Assembly (NCBI GenBank): GCA_030066885.1
Contig: JASJAT010000029.1
Coordinates: 1 to 32,955, forward strand
Reading direction: 5' to 3'
Length of the DNA stretch: 32,955 nucleotides
Source of the DNA: Arenicellales bacterium
GTDB lineage: Bacteria > Pseudomonadota > Gammaproteobacteria > Arenicellales > JAANXG01
Notes under the pieces: generated by a model
What the model saw: the letters and a program-made list of their open reading frames with translations, nothing else
Databases searched by the model: none
Told to the model about the DNA's origin: nothing
Shown here: positions 22,038 to 31,240 of the stretch, piece after piece
Layout: the number at the start of each line of letters is the position of its first letter
How positions within the stretch are numbered: position 1 is the first letter of the stretch
Translations under genes and position numbers: made by a program

Positions 22038-24259
22038 CCGTGGGCGCTAAAACTAAAAGGGCTGCGGAAGCAATGGCTGATCGAATAGATCGGGACATGG
22101 TCATTAGCAGCTTGCGGGAGGTGCTCGACCGCGATAATTCTCTTTCACGCTGTTGTGCAATACGGGGTCTGGCACGACTCAATGCCAGCGATGCCGAATC
22201 ACACAAACTGTTAATCGATGCGCTACTCGATCCTGATCCGGACGTACGCGTAGATGCCGCTGAGGCGCTCGGCCAGCTTAAAATAAAGGCCGCGGCTAGC
22301 CCTCTTCTGGACAACATAGAAGGAGATCCGGAAGGGGATGTGCGAATCGCTGCGATCAAGGCTTTAGGTAAAATCCGTTCGGACGCGGCAGTGGATCGGT
22401 TGATTCGTTGTGTCGAAGAAAGCGGCTACCCCGAGCTAGACCAGTTGCTAGATGACGACGGCTTCAGTGCTTGCTGGGAGGTGCAGCGTGGGGCACTTGA
22501 AGCGTTGGGCAGAATTGGTGATGACCGGGCAACCCAACCGGTGATCGATTTATTGAAGGACGAAGAGAACGAAGAACTTCAAGAGAGCGGCTTCCAACTT
22601 CTAGCCCATTTGAACAGTGAGCAGGCTGAGAAATTTCTTGTCGAGCTATTGAAAGATGGAGGGCGTCTTGCGCGCCGCAGAGCTGCTCAAGCAATTGCAA
22701 CTGCACCCAATATACAGACGGGTAGTAGTGGTGTCTCTACGGACTTGTTGGCCGCGCTTAGTGAAGCGCTGGTTGACAGCGACGCCAGCGTTCGCATCTA
22801 TGCCGCGCGAGCGCTAAAAGCTGCCAACAACCCGATGATGCAGGTTTCTCTGGTACTCCTACTCAATGACCCCGAAGCAGAAGTACGACATGAGGTTGCA
22901 TCGCTGCTGGGTGATATGCGCGGATCCGATATCGTGAATCGTCTACACGAACTACTCCAGCGGGCGGAACCGGAGTTGAAATATCAGCTGGTTCGCGTCC
23001 TCAGCAACATTGCCGATCCACGCTCATACGAAACATTGCATGAGCTACTGCTAAGTTGTGATCCGATCAAGGACCATCATCTGATGTACGAAACAATCGG
23101 AGCTCTGGGTTCAATAGCCAAGCCAGGGCAGGAGCGGGAACTCTTAGATATCCTCACCAACACAGACAGGCACTATACAGTCAGGGTACAGGCAGCTCAG
23201 GCCCTGGGTCGAATCTATCGAAACCTGTCGACAAATAAGGATGCAGGCTCAGATTCACACCCTGAAGATGTTGTGAATGCCTTGATCCAGTCTATCGATG
23301 ACGGCAACGAGCGCGTCAGTTATGCGGCTATTATGGCCTTGGCTGAAATACAACCTAGGCAGGCTGTTGAAACTTTGGTGGCGCTGCTACGTTCCGGTAC
23401 GGCGAACTCGTATCGAGATCCAGATTCTGAAGACATCCTCCAGGAAACGGAATCCGAAGCGGAAGCAGTCGAGATACCGCCTGCAATGCAGGAAATGATA
23501 AGCGGACATGACGCAGGTACGTCGACGTTGGCAGCCATATTGACCCAGCCGTCAAGCGAGCTGGAGGCGCCCGGACCGGAGCCGGGTACTGAGTCCTCCG
23601 CCGCAAGCGAGAACGTTAAGCGAATCCTGGCTGCTCGGTTACTGGGCAACATCTCCAGGCCGGATGCGCAAGCCATGGCGGCACTGATCGAGGCGGGGAC
23701 CGGTCGTGATGCAACGATCCGCAAAGAAGCGATCCTGTCGTTAGGACGCATTGCGCACCCCGAATCTGCACCCGTAATTCTGGATGGGTTAAACGCTCAA
23801 CAAGACGAGGTACGCCTAGCATCGCTCGATGCGCTTGCGCATTTTGGCGACTTGGAAACGGTCAATGATCGACTAGCCGTCCTGTTCAGTGATCCAGACC
23901 CGAACATACGGGAACGTATCGCTGCCATGCTAGATTTCAGCTGTGGAGACAAAGCGCAGGGCTGCCTGCAACAGGCTTTACAGGATGAAGACCACACTGT
24001 CTGCAAAACCGCACTGGCCCGTTTAACTGAAGAATTAGCGGATGAGCAAGTCGTATCACAAACTTTCGCACTGATGTTCAAGTTCGGCGGGGAATTGAGA
24101 ACACAAGCGGCCGCTGCGTTACGAAGAATGAATGATTTGCATAGTGCGACACGTCTTATCGAAATGCTGAATGACGAAGAACAGGAAGTTTCTCACTGGA
24201 TTTGTATCGATGCACTAGCGGAGATGTATACCGTCGCGGGAAGCGAGGCAACGACATGA
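22034..24259 (+). CDS. Large HEAT-repeat (PBS-lyase-type) protein
   Basis: 741 residues from the TTG at 22034; ATGs at 22073 and 22097 are alternative starts and the true one is uncertain. The protein is nearly all alpha-helical HEAT-like repeats of about 30 residues, for example DPDVRVDAAEALGQLKIKAA, DVRIAAIKALGKI, DASVRIYAARALKAANNP and PNIRERIAAMLDF. A low-complexity Glu/Ser/Pro-rich stretch near residues 470-540 interrupts the array. No signal peptide is visible, so it is probably cytoplasmic. Its stop overlaps the start of the bd-like gene (ATGA), so it is translationally linked to it. HEAT arrays serve as scaffolds or in cofactor insertion; a role in assembling the respiratory complex is inferred only from the operon. 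Confidence 0.8.
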   Translation: MTVGAKTKRAAEAMADRIDRDMVISSLREVLDRDNSLSRCCAIRGLARLNASDAESHKLLIDALLDPDPDVRVDAAEALGQLKIKAAASPLLDNIEGDPEGDVRIAAIKALGKIRSDAAVDRLIRCVEESGYPELDQLLDDDGFSACWEVQRGALEALGRIGDDRATQPVIDLLKDEENEELQESGFQLLAHLNSEQAEKFLVELLKDGGRLARRRAAQAIATAPNIQTGSSGVSTDLLAALSEALVDSDASVRIYAARALKAANNPMMQVSLVLLLNDPEAEVRHEVASLLGDMRGSDIVNRLHELLQRAEPELKYQLVRVLSNIADPRSYETLHELLLSCDPIKDHHLMYETIGALGSIAKPGQERELLDILTNTDRHYTVRVQAAQALGRIYRNLSTNKDAGSDSHPEDVVNALIQSIDDGNERVSYAAIMALAEIQPRQAVETLVALLRSGTANSYRDPDSEDILQETESEAEAVEIPPAMQEMISGHDAGTSTLAAILTQPSSELEAPGPEPGTESSAASENVKRILAARLLGNISRPDAQAMAALIEAGTGRDATIRKEAILSLGRIAHPESAPVILDGLNAQQDEVRLASLDALAHFGDLETVNDRLAVLFSDPDPNIRERIAAMLDFSCGDKAQGCLQQALQDEDHTVCKTALARLTEELADEQVVSQTFALMFKFGGELRTQAAAALRRMNDLHSATRLIEMLNDEEQEVSHWICIDALAEMYTVAGSEATT

Positions 24260-26421
24260 TCGTGTGGCGCAAACTCTCCGGGTCTAGTTTTTCGGGGTTG
24301 GTTATAGCGGGCATCTGTCTATTTTTAGTTTCTCAATCGGCTTTCTCGCTAGAACCGAACGAATACAGGCAGTTCATGGGCATCGACTCGCGCAAACTCG
24401 TCTGGTTCCTGGCACAGCTTCATCTGTTTTTCGGTGCTTTCGTGTTGGGTGTGCCGTTGTTCGCTGTCATTATCGAAATAGTGGGCTGGCGTAATCAAGA
24501 CGCCAAGTTCGACAAACTCGCTTATGAATTTACCAGTCTGTTGAGCGTTGCTTATGCCACCACCGCGGCGTTAGGAGGTTTGCTGGCGTTTGCGCTCTTT
24601 ACCTTGTACCCGACGTTTATGGGTTATATGGCGGGATTGTTCAAGGACGTCATGTTCATGTACGCCATGCTGTTTTTCGCCGAAACTTTTTTCCTTTACT
24701 TGTACTACTACGGCTGGAACTGGCTGCAGGGAACACACCCGTTTAGCAACACTGTGCAGCGAACCTGCAAGGCATTGGGTGTTGCCGTCATCATCCTTTC
24801 GGTGGTGTTCTTTTTCAATACATTCGGCATCGATATGCGGGGTGACACCAAAAGTTTCATAACCCTGCTGTATATCCTTCCGTTCGGTGTGGGTTTGTTA
24901 CTCATCCGTGATGCAAAAAGCACGCATGTTCTAATCGGAATCCTGCTCAATATATCCGGCGTGGGCATTATGCAACTCGCCAACAGCTGGGCTGGATTTA
25001 TGATGAGCCCGGCCGGTGTGGATGAAGAAGGTGAACTCATCGGCGGACTGTGGCAGGCGTTCGAGAATGTTTTAGCCACGCCGTTAGCCATTCACCGCAT
25101 GCTCGGAAATCTGGCGTTTGGTGGTTTGGTGGCCGGCGCCTACGCTGCCGTCAAGTTTATCGGGGCTAAAACGCCGGAAGAGAAAGCTCATTACGATTGG
25201 ATGGGCTACATATCGAACTTTGTTGCGATTACCGCCTTAATTCCCCTGCCGTTTGCCGGGTATTACCTGGGGCGAGAAGTCTATTCACAAAGCGCTGTCA
25301 TGGGTAACAACATGATGGGGGGGGATTTCTCATGGACTTTCATCATCCAGGCCATATTGGTGGGTTCGCTGTTCATTATCAGTAACTATTACTTGTGGAG
25401 CGGGATGACGCGAATTCCGGGATCGGAACGTTACTACAAGTTTATAAAATGGATCCTGGGTGCATTGATTATTTCATTTGCGATTTGGCTGACGCCGCAT
25501 AATCTGCCGTTGACTGCCCAGGAGGTCGGAGAGATGGGCGGCAGCCAGTACCACCCCACTTTAAAATTCTTGGGGTTGATGCCGGCCAAAAACGCAGTGG
25601 TTAACTTGATAATCCTATCAACCTTCTTCAGTTTCCTGCTGTACAGACGAGGCAACAAAGTCGACGCCGTATCGATCAGTGCACAAGGAACATTACCCAA
25701 AGCCGTTATTTCTTTGGCCGGATTGGCTGCCATCGCTATCACTGGGCAATACGCAGTAACGATGTTGACTATGGATCCCGCCGAGTTGGACTTACCGATG
25801 GAAAGCGCCCACTACTTTCATGACATCGGGTATGTGCTGTTGGCACAGTGTGCCGCCGCCGTTATCGCGGTCGCTCTTGCGTTGTGGGACAGAGGTAAAT
25901 TGGCCCAGGGCGTTTTTCTGGCGGTAACCGCATTTAACGTGGTTATCTTTCTAGGTGTTTACGGATTTGTGGTCATGGAGAAGGCTTCGCCGTTGCTACG
26001 CAATGTTGCGGTCAGCCAGTTTCTCCAACTCATAAGTTGCCTCATTCTGGTCAGTGCCATCGATATGTTTCTATTTAAAGGGGCGAAAGAGATCGGCAGT
26101 CTGCAATGGGGCAAGATGACTGTACGCAGTCAATATTCCCTATTGCTGCTGACTTTTATCATTACCATGAACATGGGCCTGATGGGGTTCATTCGATCCG
26201 GACTGCGCGGCGACTGGCATATTTTCGGGGTGATGCGAGATACCTCGCAGTGGTCTTACACACCCAGCAACTACACCATGACCGAAATGGTCAGCCTGGC
26301 GGTACTGGTGTTCATGATCGCAGTGGCGTTTATGTTTTGGTTAGGCGGCCTGGCGGCGCGCAATAAAGGAACTGAATCCGGGGAAACCGGTAGCGACACA
26401 GCGGGTGTAAGGGATGTCTAA
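24256..26421 (+). CDS. Cytochrome bd-like oxidase subunit I, long form
   Basis: 721 residues from the ATG at 24256, overlapping the HEAT gene stop (ATGA). The first 30 residues form a hydrophobic or signal-like segment. The CydA-type core follows: His56 in LAQLHLFFGAFVLGVPLF (high-spin haem ligand position), Glu143 in MLFFAETFFLYLYYYGW, ANSWAGFMMSPAGV, and His280 in LAIHRMLGNLAFGGLVAGAY (low-spin haem ligand position). The GRQPW-type quinol loop of true CydA is absent, and there is no CydB gene nearby. The protein is about 200 residues longer than E. coli CydA, with extra C-terminal helices and an insertion of about 65 residues after residue 160. It belongs with bd-like oxidases reported from Nitrospira-type genomes (recalled). 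The electron donor is probably cytochrome c rather than quinol (inference). Confidence 0.8.
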   Translation: MIVWRKLSGSSFSGLVIAGICLFLVSQSAFSLEPNEYRQFMGIDSRKLVWFLAQLHLFFGAFVLGVPLFAVIIEIVGWRNQDAKFDKLAYEFTSLLSVAYATTAALGGLLAFALFTLYPTFMGYMAGLFKDVMFMYAMLFFAETFFLYLYYYGWNWLQGTHPFSNTVQRTCKALGVAVIILSVVFFFNTFGIDMRGDTKSFITLLYILPFGVGLLLIRDAKSTHVLIGILLNISGVGIMQLANSWAGFMMSPAGVDEEGELIGGLWQAFENVLATPLAIHRMLGNLAFGGLVAGAYAAVKFIGAKTPEEKAHYDWMGYISNFVAITALIPLPFAGYYLGREVYSQSAVMGNNMMGGDFSWTFIIQAILVGSLFIISNYYLWSGMTRIPGSERYYKFIKWILGALIISFAIWLTPHNLPLTAQEVGEMGGSQYHPTLKFLGLMPAKNAVVNLIILSTFFSFLLYRRGNKVDAVSISAQGTLPKAVISLAGLAAIAITGQYAVTMLTMDPAELDLPMESAHYFHDIGYVLLAQCAAAVIAVALALWDRGKLAQGVFLAVTAFNVVIFLGVYGFVVMEKASPLLRNVAVSQFLQLISCLILVSAIDMFLFKGAKEIGSLQWGKMTVRSQYSLLLLTFIITMNMGLMGFIRSGLRGDWHIFGVMRDTSQWSYTPSNYTMTEMVSLAVLVFMIAVAFMFWLGGLAARNKGTESGETGSDTAGVRDV

Positions 26422-27397
26422 AACCGTCTTAAAGGTGTTTGTCGTCCTTCTCGTGGTTCTGGGTGCTTATATGTGGGTGGGTTATGCCATTACGGAGATG
26501 ACAGGCGGGGAAAAAAAGGCCAGCGGTATCGTTGAAATCAGCCCAGAGGGTGGCGAACAGATTTTCTGGGGCAAGGGGCGGTGTTTCACCTGCCACAGCA
26601 TGGGCGGGCAGGGGAGCGCGGTGCGTTGCCCGAATCTGGGCCAGTTCGGGGAGAAATTTCCGTTACCTATAGGTGCTCGTGCGGTAGAACGGGCTAAGGA
26701 ACGTTCCGAAGAGACGGGGATTGACTATTCGGCTACAGACTATTTAGTCGAAAGTCTGGCTAAGCCCGACGCCTATATCGTCGATACCTTCAAGAACGAG
26801 ATGGCCATTGTCTACGCTCCCCCCATCTCGCTCAACCTCAAGGAGATCAAAGCCGTCGTCGCTTATCTGCAGAGCCAGGGCGGCGAGGTTGACATAGACA
26901 CTATCGAGCAACCGTCTGAAGTTGCCGTTCAATACTACGATCGAATTGCCGCGGCGTCCGCGGCGGGTGGTGGCGATCCAGGCAATGGCGAGGAGATGTT
27001 TGTCGATACCTGTTCCGATTGCCACCAATTAAACGGCGAGGGAGGAGAAGTCGGTCCGGATTTGTCCACCATTGGTGACAAAGGTCTGAAATTCATCACT
27101 GAATCCATCTTGCGGCCGGCAAAAAAAATCACACCTGGATACGAAACCTACGTAGTGGTGGATGCCGAAGGCATAAAAACCATCGGCCTCAAATCGCAGG
27201 AAACCGGAGCTGAGGTAGAGATCACCAAGGCCACCGGTGAGGTTGTCACCATCAATAAAAGTGATATCAAAGAGATCGAAATCGACGAAGGTGCCAGCGT
27301 CATGCCGGACGACCTGACGGAGGCACTGACCGTCAAAGATTTTCAAGACGTGCTCGCCTACATGATGATGCAAAAAAGTGAAGGGGAACAACAGTGA
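26414..27397 (+). CDS. Membrane-anchored di-haem cytochrome c with planctomycete-type haem domain
   Basis: 327 residues, overlapping the bd-like stop by 8 bases. An uncleaved N-terminal anchor (KVFVVLLVVLGAYMWVGYAI) precedes a first haem motif, Cys57-x2-Cys60-His61 (CFTCHSMGG), and a second, Cys200-x2-Cys203-His204 (CSDCHQLNGEGGEVGPDLS). The second half, with ESILRPAKKITPGYETYVVV and a following ITKATGEVVTINKSDIKEIE segment, matches the putative haem-binding domain first described in planctomycetes and verrucomicrobia. The domain faces the periplasm. Given the overlap, it is probably a subunit of the bd-like complex that feeds it electrons. The sixth haem ligands are not assigned. Confidence 0.85.
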   Translation: MSKTVLKVFVVLLVVLGAYMWVGYAITEMTGGEKKASGIVEISPEGGEQIFWGKGRCFTCHSMGGQGSAVRCPNLGQFGEKFPLPIGARAVERAKERSEETGIDYSATDYLVESLAKPDAYIVDTFKNEMAIVYAPPISLNLKEIKAVVAYLQSQGGEVDIDTIEQPSEVAVQYYDRIAAASAAGGGDPGNGEEMFVDTCSDCHQLNGEGGEVGPDLSTIGDKGLKFITESILRPAKKITPGYETYVVVDAEGIKTIGLKSQETGAEVEITKATGEVVTINKSDIKEIEIDEGASVMPDDLTEALTVKDFQDVLAYMMMQKSEGEQQ

Positions 27398-27410
27398 GTC
27401 CGGGCCGATC

Positions 27411-27436
27411 AATCGCGGTGAGGGCACCGCTCGTAC
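27411..27436. repeat. REP-like repeat, copy 5
   Basis: AATCGCGGTGAGGGCACCGC then TCGTACG matches the other copies, with paired changes (GGTG/CACC) that preserve the palindrome. It fills most of the 60-base gap inside the cytochrome operon and may loosen coupling between the two genes. Confidence 0.5.
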
Positions 27437-27457
27437 GATTAGATCAAATAAAAAAGC

Positions 27458-28429
27458 ATGACTACAGCAAAATTTAAAGTAAACCGCTTCTGGTCCATCG
27501 TACTGACCTTCATAGTCGTCTACGCCTTGATAAAGTGGGGGATTCCAGCGGCTTCAAGGAGCATTACGGCATTGCCATTCCCGCTGTCGGTGCCGGGCAC
27601 GTTGATGTTCATCTACATGATGTTGACCTTAGTCGCGTTGTTCCTGCTGGTTACTTTCTCCGATGAATACATGGCGGAATTTTTGGGGCCGGTCAAGAAA
27701 TTCTTGGCCGGGGGATACGGCAAAATACCGCGGCTATTGGTATTGGTTGCAGTTCCCCTGATTGCCGGCTGGCAAGTATATGAACTCACTGTACCGAAAG
27801 TCGAATTGCCCTCGTCGTTGCGCATACAGCATCCCTCATCAAACTTTCCTAAGACATTCGAGGCCCTCAAAAATCCATTCGCCAACCCTACTACAGATGA
27901 AGTACAGGCCTTCTTGGAACAAGCTGAAGCAAACGAAGTGTCTTTTATCCCGCAAGTGCAAGCGGATATAGATGCGTGGATGGATATGACGGAACCGGAA
28001 CATGTTTTGAGTTTTATCCCCACCAAACCCATGCAGAAGTTCCTTGACCAACTTGACGCTGGGAGTGTCGACGATGAGATAGCCAAGTCGGCCCTAATAG
28101 AGAAGCATTTGTTCGAAGGCCGTGCGTTGTATGCAATGAATTGCCGTCCTTGTCACGGTGACAGTGTTGCAGGTGACGGGCCAATGGCCGACGGTTTCAA
28201 ACTGCGGCCCATTAATTTTACCGACAACGGTACCATTGAGACCATTGTCGAAGGTTACACTTTCTGGCGGGTGACTAATGGGGGCCCGGGACTACCGGTA
28301 GAGGCAACACCTTGGGATTCCGCCATGCCCGAATGGAAACTGAACCTGACCGAGGAAGAGCGCTGGAAGATTATTCTGGCGGAATACGATTTGGCACAGA
28401 AAACGCCGCGCATTCCGGAGACGCATTGA
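27458..28429 (+). CDS. Membrane-anchored monohaem cytochrome c
   Basis: 323 residues. Three hydrophobic helices (about 12-30, 46-67 and 92-110) precede a soluble domain with one haem motif, Cys229-x2-Cys232-His233 (CRPCHGDSVAGDGPMADGF). PINFTDNG and AMPEWKLNLTEEERWKII downstream are typical of class I cytochromes of respiratory complexes. Three helices make it more like a membrane subunit with a fused cytochrome than a simple tethered carrier. No good ribosome site precedes the ATG, which lies after the REP-like copy. Its stop overlaps the next start (TGATG), giving tight coupling. Confidence 0.82.
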   Translation: MTTAKFKVNRFWSIVLTFIVVYALIKWGIPAASRSITALPFPLSVPGTLMFIYMMLTLVALFLLVTFSDEYMAEFLGPVKKFLAGGYGKIPRLLVLVAVPLIAGWQVYELTVPKVELPSSLRIQHPSSNFPKTFEALKNPFANPTTDEVQAFLEQAEANEVSFIPQVQADIDAWMDMTEPEHVLSFIPTKPMQKFLDQLDAGSVDDEIAKSALIEKHLFEGRALYAMNCRPCHGDSVAGDGPMADGFKLRPINFTDNGTIETIVEGYTFWRVTNGGPGLPVEATPWDSAMPEWKLNLTEEERWKIILAEYDLAQKTPRIPETH

Positions 28430-30129
28430 TGCGGTTTGGGGGCTTAAAACATTCTACTGCCACCAGGCACCGGTTATCTGGAGTGGTGCAATTTGTAGTT
28501 ATGTCTATTCTGGTGTTTTGCTGGGTGCTGATCCTACCCAGTACTGTCTTTGCTGCCGCCCAACCGACAAAGCCCAAGCCGGCCGCGACCCCTGAATTGA
28601 TTGAGGAAGGTAAGGTTATCTATTTCAAACGCTGCAGTTTTTGCCATGGACTACTCGGTGATGGCAACGGTCCTGCAGCGGATTTCCTCGATCCCAGGCC
28701 ACGGGATTTCACTTTGGGTACGTTTAAGTTCAGGACTACACAAAGTGGGGAACTGCCCACCGATGAAGATCTGTTTCGCACGGTAAGCCGCGGTCTGACT
28801 GGCACTGCCATGCAGGCCTTTGACAGCGATCTATTCAAGAATGGTCTGACCGAGGAGCAACGTTGGGCGGTTATCTACTATATCAAGACCTTCGTGCCGG
28901 AATTCGAAGATCCTGACTTTGATCCCTATCAATATCTGATCGAGGTCCCAGACCCTGGCAGCATGCCGGCTGTTAACGACGAATCGGTAGCCAAAGGACG
29001 GGAGGTGTTTGAAAAAGCCAAGTGTTGGGAATGTCACGGGGAACTGGGTCGCGGTGACGGACAGGAAGCGTTTGACCGCACTGACGACTGGGGATTCCCA
29101 ATTCGCATCCGCAATGTCACTCATCCATGGAAGATCAAGGCAGGTGACGAGGTCAAGGATATCTATACCCGCTTCACAACGGGTATCAATGGCACACCGA
29201 TGCCTTCTTTTATCGAAGGTGTACCGGAGGCAAAGGACCGATGGTATCTTGCTACGTTCATTAAATCGCTGCAGCACAAATTGACGACCCATAGCGTACT
29301 CAAAGCAAAGCTGGTCGAAGGTGACCTACCGGACAGTCCGGAAGACGAAATATGGCGCAGTGCGGAACCTATGGATATCAGACTGACCGGCCAAGTGGTG
29401 GCTGCACCGCGCTGGCAGAATCCCAGTATCGAATTAGCCACACTGCGGGCGGTATACAACGAAAATGACATCGCCCTAATGATTCACTGGGACGATCCGT
29501 TTAAGGATGTAACTCACAACGGTGACGCAGAATTTAATCCCGCCGACATCAGCAAGGTGGGGGCGTTCAATTCCTACGTCAATCCCAATGACACCGTACC
29601 ACGGCAGTTAGAGACCTTTCGGGATTCCATCGCTCTACAGTTTGCGGTTAAACCGCTGGAAGGGACGAAACGGCCTCATTTCCTACGCGGTGATTCTTCC
29701 AATCCGGTTCACCTGTGGATATGGAAATCAGATCTGTCGGAGCAGAACGGACGGGCGGTGGAAGAAGCCAACGCTCGAGGATGGAAGCAAGCTCACAAAG
29801 TTCAAGATGAAGAACAGCATCAGGTGAGCTCAAACGCTGTGTGGGACAAAGGTCGCTGGAGTGTCCTGATGAAGCGACCGTTGACTACGGAAGATCGAAA
29901 TGACGTTCAGTTCAACAAAGGACAATTCATCCCTGTCGCAGTCAATGCTTGGGATGGTTCCAACGGCGAACATGACATGGTGATGAGCCTTTCAACCTGG
30001 CACTACATTTTCCTTGAAGCACCGACGCCAATATCGGTTTACATCTATACACTGCTAGCGGTGCTAGTTACCGGTGCGCTGGGATTTTGGTTGGTGCGCA
30101 AAGCTCAGGCTGAAAACACTTTCGGCTAA
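28429..30129 (+). CDS. Di-haem cytochrome c fused to ethylbenzene-dehydrogenase-type haem-b domain
   Basis: 566 residues from the ATG at 28429 (an upstream in-frame start lies within the preceding gene). A signal or anchor helix (about 18-43) precedes two haem c motifs: Cys69-x2-Cys72-His73 (CSFCHGLLGDGNGPAADFL) and Cys199-x2-Cys202-His203 (CWECHGELGRGDG). From about residue 300 the sequence (MDIRLTGQVVAAPRW, then IALMIHWDDPFKD) resembles the gamma subunit of ethylbenzene dehydrogenase/nitrate reductase-like enzymes, which binds haem b. A C-terminal helix (VYIYTLLAVLVTGALGFWLV) anchors it. The fusion would give three haems on one periplasmic protein, forming an electron wire. The domain call is by remembered pattern. 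Confidence 0.8.
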   Translation: MRFGGLKHSTATRHRLSGVVQFVVMSILVFCWVLILPSTVFAAAQPTKPKPAATPELIEEGKVIYFKRCSFCHGLLGDGNGPAADFLDPRPRDFTLGTFKFRTTQSGELPTDEDLFRTVSRGLTGTAMQAFDSDLFKNGLTEEQRWAVIYYIKTFVPEFEDPDFDPYQYLIEVPDPGSMPAVNDESVAKGREVFEKAKCWECHGELGRGDGQEAFDRTDDWGFPIRIRNVTHPWKIKAGDEVKDIYTRFTTGINGTPMPSFIEGVPEAKDRWYLATFIKSLQHKLTTHSVLKAKLVEGDLPDSPEDEIWRSAEPMDIRLTGQVVAAPRWQNPSIELATLRAVYNENDIALMIHWDDPFKDVTHNGDAEFNPADISKVGAFNSYVNPNDTVPRQLETFRDSIALQFAVKPLEGTKRPHFLRGDSSNPVHLWIWKSDLSEQNGRAVEEANARGWKQAHKVQDEEQHQVSSNAVWDKGRWSVLMKRPLTTEDRNDVQFNKGQFIPVAVNAWDGSNGEHDMVMSLSTWHYIFLEAPTPISVYIYTLLAVLVTGALGFWLVRKAQAENTFG

Positions 30130-30161
30130 ACCTTAGTAAAAACCAAGTGAGGAGAAAAGTT

Positions 30162-30821
30162 ATGAGATTTGCTGTTATCGTTTCCTTTGGACTCGGGGTC
30201 GCCGCGTTGTCAGTAACCGGTATGGTGGGCGCCGATCCGGCAGCAGGAGAGGGTGTGTTCAAAGCGAACAACTGCGGCGATTGCCACTACACTCAAGGCC
30301 CTGCCCAAGAAAAAACCATTGGCGACCAGATGGCTAAAAAGGGTCCGGAACTGTGGTATGCGGGCAGCAAGTTTCAACAACCCTGGCTGGAGCAGTGGCT
30401 GCAGGATCCTCAACCTATTCGGCACATTAAATACAACTCAGTGACAGAAGAAAACCCCGGGGATCATCCCAAACTGGCCGCCGGTGATGCGGCTTCGGTT
30501 ACAGAATTTCTAATGAGTCTAACAGTGGCCGAGGTCGAAGCCGGTGTTATCAAGCCCAAGAAAAGCGCAAAAGGCAGATTGATATTTGTTAAGAAAATGC
30601 CTTGCAGCGGGTGCCACGAATTTCCCGGAAAGAAATTCAAGGGCGGTCGTTCAGGGCCATCGTTGCTTAATGCCGGGACCAGATTGAATCCAGATTGGAT
30701 CTATGCGTACTTAAAAAATATCGACACTTTCAAACCGATCCGAATGATGCCAAATTTCAACGGGGTTCTAACCGATAAAGACATGAAAGGTGTCGCCCAA
30801 TACGTGGCCAACTTTAAGTGA
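30162..30821 (+). CDS. Di-haem c-type cytochrome, periplasmic
   Basis: 219 residues from the ATG at 30162 (GAGGAG about 8 bases upstream; a GTG at 30147 is the weaker option). A signal peptide ends near residue 24 (GMVGA). Haem motifs are Cys38-x2-Cys41-His42 (CGDCHYTQGP) and Cys148-x2-Cys151-His152 (CSGCHEFPGKKFKGGRSGPS). The two halves look like repeated class I domains: each has a haem near its start and a tryptophan-containing segment (WLEQWLQDPQPI and WIYAYLKNI) before a methionine-bearing end. Expected to be a soluble or loosely bound electron carrier of the same cluster. Confidence 0.87.
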   Translation: MRFAVIVSFGLGVAALSVTGMVGADPAAGEGVFKANNCGDCHYTQGPAQEKTIGDQMAKKGPELWYAGSKFQQPWLEQWLQDPQPIRHIKYNSVTEENPGDHPKLAAGDAASVTEFLMSLTVAEVEAGVIKPKKSAKGRLIFVKKMPCSGCHEFPGKKFKGGRSGPSLLNAGTRLNPDWIYAYLKNIDTFKPIRMMPNFNGVLTDKDMKGVAQYVANFK

Positions 30822-30845
30822 TTCGGTTTATTACGGAGTGCAAAA

Positions 30846-31214
30846 ATGTCAAAAGCAACAATTGTTACAGCAACCGTTCTTCTTACTGGTTTCTTGAGCG
30901 CCGTCACGGTACAAGCGGACGAAGCCGAGCAGTTATTCAATTTTTATTGTGCCCAGTGCCACGGTGTAGGAGGTAAAGGGGACGGTCCAAATGTGACAGC
31001 GGATTTCCCTGTAGATCCGCGCAATTTCACTAAGGCGGACGAAATGGAAAAGCTTTCGGATGCAGATATCAAGAACGTTATTCTCGAAGGCGGTCCGGTT
31101 GTCAGTAAGTCTCCGATGATGCCCCCCTGGGGGAAAACCCTGTCTGATGAGCAAGTCGATGCCCTGGTTCAATACCTGCGTAAGCTGTGTAACTGCGTGG
31201 GGAAACCGGGATAA
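30846..31214 (+). CDS. Monohaem c-type cytochrome
   Basis: 122 residues. A signal peptide ends near residue 24 (TVQADEAEQ). One haem motif is present, Cys35-x2-Cys38-His39 (CAQCHGVGGKGDGPNV). VDPRNFTKADEMEKLSDADI and MMPPWGKTLSDEQVDALVQY follow, the latter providing methionine as likely sixth ligand. Two cysteines at the C-terminus (LCNCVGKPG) are unusual. It is preceded by ACGGAG before the ATG and lies 24 bases after the di-haem cytochrome. It is probably the small soluble carrier of the cluster. Confidence 0.87.
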   Translation: MSKATIVTATVLLTGFLSAVTVQADEAEQLFNFYCAQCHGVGGKGDGPNVTADFPVDPRNFTKADEMEKLSDADIKNVILEGGPVVSKSPMMPPWGKTLSDEQVDALVQYLRKLCNCVGKPG

Positions 31215-31240
31215 GCACGATGACCCCGGTGCAACCCATC

